From Cellvibrio sp. UBA7671 (GTDB lineage: Bacteria; Pseudomonadota; Gammaproteobacteria; Pseudomonadales; Cellvibrionaceae), in contig DLHJ01000013.1 of assembly GCA_002483145.1 (NCBI GenBank), forward strand, positions 124,001 through 188,000: 64,000 nt of DNA, given 5' to 3'. Made by a program: the position numbers and the translations under genes. The notes under the pieces are model-generated. The model was not told the DNA's origin and made no database searches. It worked only from the letters and a program-made list of their open reading frames with translations. This document shows positions 63,176 through 64,000 of the stretch, piece after piece (position 1 is the stretch's first letter; each line of letters begins with the position of its first letter).

Positions 63176-64000
63176 TTAGTCGTGTTTTTGATGGAAGGGT
63201 GCGAGCCAGCAAATCAGAAAAGATGGAATAGTTGCTACCATCACAAAAATAAAATAACCGGTATAACCCATCGCTTCCTGCAATACTCCACTCACCATAC
63301 CGGTGAGCATCATGCACAATCCCATTAGCGCTGTGCCGAATGCATAATGCGCTGTCGTGTATTTGCCGGGAGCGAGCTGCTGCATCAAATAAATCATAAA
63401 GCCCACAGAGCCAATACCAAAAAAGAACTGCTCAACTATGACGCCGGTAGCTATCAATGCGTAGCTTTCCGGTTGGATAACGGAAAGCAGTAAAAATGTG
63501 ACATTGGGAATATTAATCGCGCAGCAAAGAGGGAAGAGTGCCTTTTTCAGTCCTTTTTTGGCAACATAAAATCCGCCGATTAAAGAACCAATGATCATGG
63601 CTATCAGGCCAAAGACGGAATAGATAAGTCCAAATTCCTGATTGGTTAATGAAAGTCCTCCATTTTCCATTGAGTCTTTCATAAACAACATGCTGGGTGC
63701 CAACAAAAAACCATAGCTGAGACGGAACAAGAGTGCGAAACCAATCATCATCCAAATTCCTTTTTTCTGGAAGAAGGTGATGAATGCATCAAGCAGAGTT
63801 GCACTTGCTTCTTTCACACTTGTGGGGGTATTTTCAGAGCGCGAGCCATCGGGCATAAATTTCCAGTGCCAAGCTGCCATTGCCAGCATAACGGCACCCA
63901 ATAACGCGAAGGCAATTTGCCAGGATTGAGTCCAGTCAGTGCCATTTACCAAGGGATCGTGACCAAAAACATTTTCATGTAAAAAACCGGTCAAAATAAT
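63176..64000 (-). CDS. MFS transporter, N-terminal part beyond the window
   Basis: The C-terminal 275 residues of a major facilitator protein; the reading frame stays open to the window edge. About eight helices are visible, with a central cytoplasmic loop near FMPDGSRSENTPTSVKEASATL, and segments such as IGSLIGGFYVAKKGLKKALFP and LMQQLAPGKYTTAHYAFGTALMG. The pattern resembles AmpG-type permeases for muropeptides or related sugar-peptide importers, but the diagnostic N-terminal half is missing, so the substrate stays open. Confidence 0.82.
   Translation of the reverse strand: MILTGFLHENVFGHDPLVNGTDWTQSWQIAFALLGAVMLAMAAWHWKFMPDGSRSENTPTSVKEASATLLDAFITFFQKKGIWMMIGFALLFRLSYGFLLAPSMLFMKDSMENGGLSLTNQEFGLIYSVFGLIAMIIGSLIGGFYVAKKGLKKALFPLCCAINIPNVTFLLLSVIQPESYALIATGVIVEQFFFGIGSVGFMIYLMQQLAPGKYTTAHYAFGTALMGLCMMLTGMVSGVLQEAMGYTGYFIFVMVATIPSFLICWLAPFHQKHD

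Overview
The window looks like chromosomal DNA of a plant-polysaccharide-degrading gammaproteobacterium, most probably Cellvibrio or a close relative in the Cellvibrionaceae. This is inferred from gene content, not from a marker gene: a GH5 cellulase with CBM6-like modules joined by serine-rich linkers, a complete pectin/oligogalacturonate catabolic locus served by a TonB-dependent receptor, PEP-CTERM proteins, 7TM-AraC regulators, and a glnA-ntrB arrangement with classical sigma-54/NtrC signals. No rRNA, tRNA, IS element, prophage or CRISPR array was found. Coding density is high.

Layout. 1-3.5 kb: nitrogen control (ntrB, cut by the window edge; a DUF4124 protein; glnA), with sigma-54 promoters and NtrC sites before both ntrB and glnA. 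3.7-9.7 kb: a CPA2 antiporter, thiI with an overlapping acyltransferase, and typA/bipA. 9.7-21.3 kb: mixed housekeeping and accessory genes (Mpv17-like membrane protein, PEP-CTERM protein, small OM barrel, hemH, DCC protein, gamma-glutamylcyclotransferase-like protein, PQQ sugar dehydrogenase, WYL regulator, proline iminopeptidase, 7TM-AraC regulator, dtd, GNAT, YbdG-like channel).

21.4-40.5 kb is a pectin-utilisation region: kduD, kduI, a DUF4861-GH105 lipoprotein, a TonB receptor and a GH28 polygalacturonase on the minus strand; uxaA, a split transhydrogenase (pntAA-pntAB-pntB), a glyoxalase-like protein, a UxuB-like reductase and a CE8 pectin methylesterase on the plus strand; and kdgK on the minus strand. 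CE8 would de-esterify pectin, GH28 and GH105 would cut it, the receptor would import oligomers, KduI/KduD would convert the unsaturated uronate to KDG, the reductase and UxaA would convert saturated hexuronate to KDG, and KdgK would phosphorylate KDG.

40.5-48.7 kb: a thioredoxin-fold protein, then a MacB-like ABC exporter operon (adaptor, ATPase, permease) divergent from a sigma-54 activator and its histidine kinase. The intergenic region holds a sigma-54 promoter pointing at the exporter and two matching GTTCG-N4-CGAAC sites about 100-120 bp upstream of its predicted start, a full regulatory circuit readable from the DNA.

48.9-57 kb: a second PEP-CTERM protein, a 3' relic of a second fbp gene, a second 7TM-AraC regulator, the GH5 cellulase, and fbp, fba and tpiA. 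The tpiA promoter region carries a pair of TGTAAACGTTTACA-like LacI-type operators with the same 32-bp spacing as a pair before the polygalacturonase, suggesting one regulator joins pectin breakdown to triose/hexose-phosphate metabolism. 57-64 kb: a translationally coupled porin / periplasmic-binding-protein-like / diguanylate cyclase operon, a CheY-like regulator, TfoX-like, DUF1456 and PilZ proteins, and an MFS transporter cut by the window end.

Dispersed repeats include a nested stem-loop element (two copies, after uxaA and after kdgK) whose loop core is conserved while its arms differ but still pair, and a GC-rich 27-mer present twice in opposite orientation.
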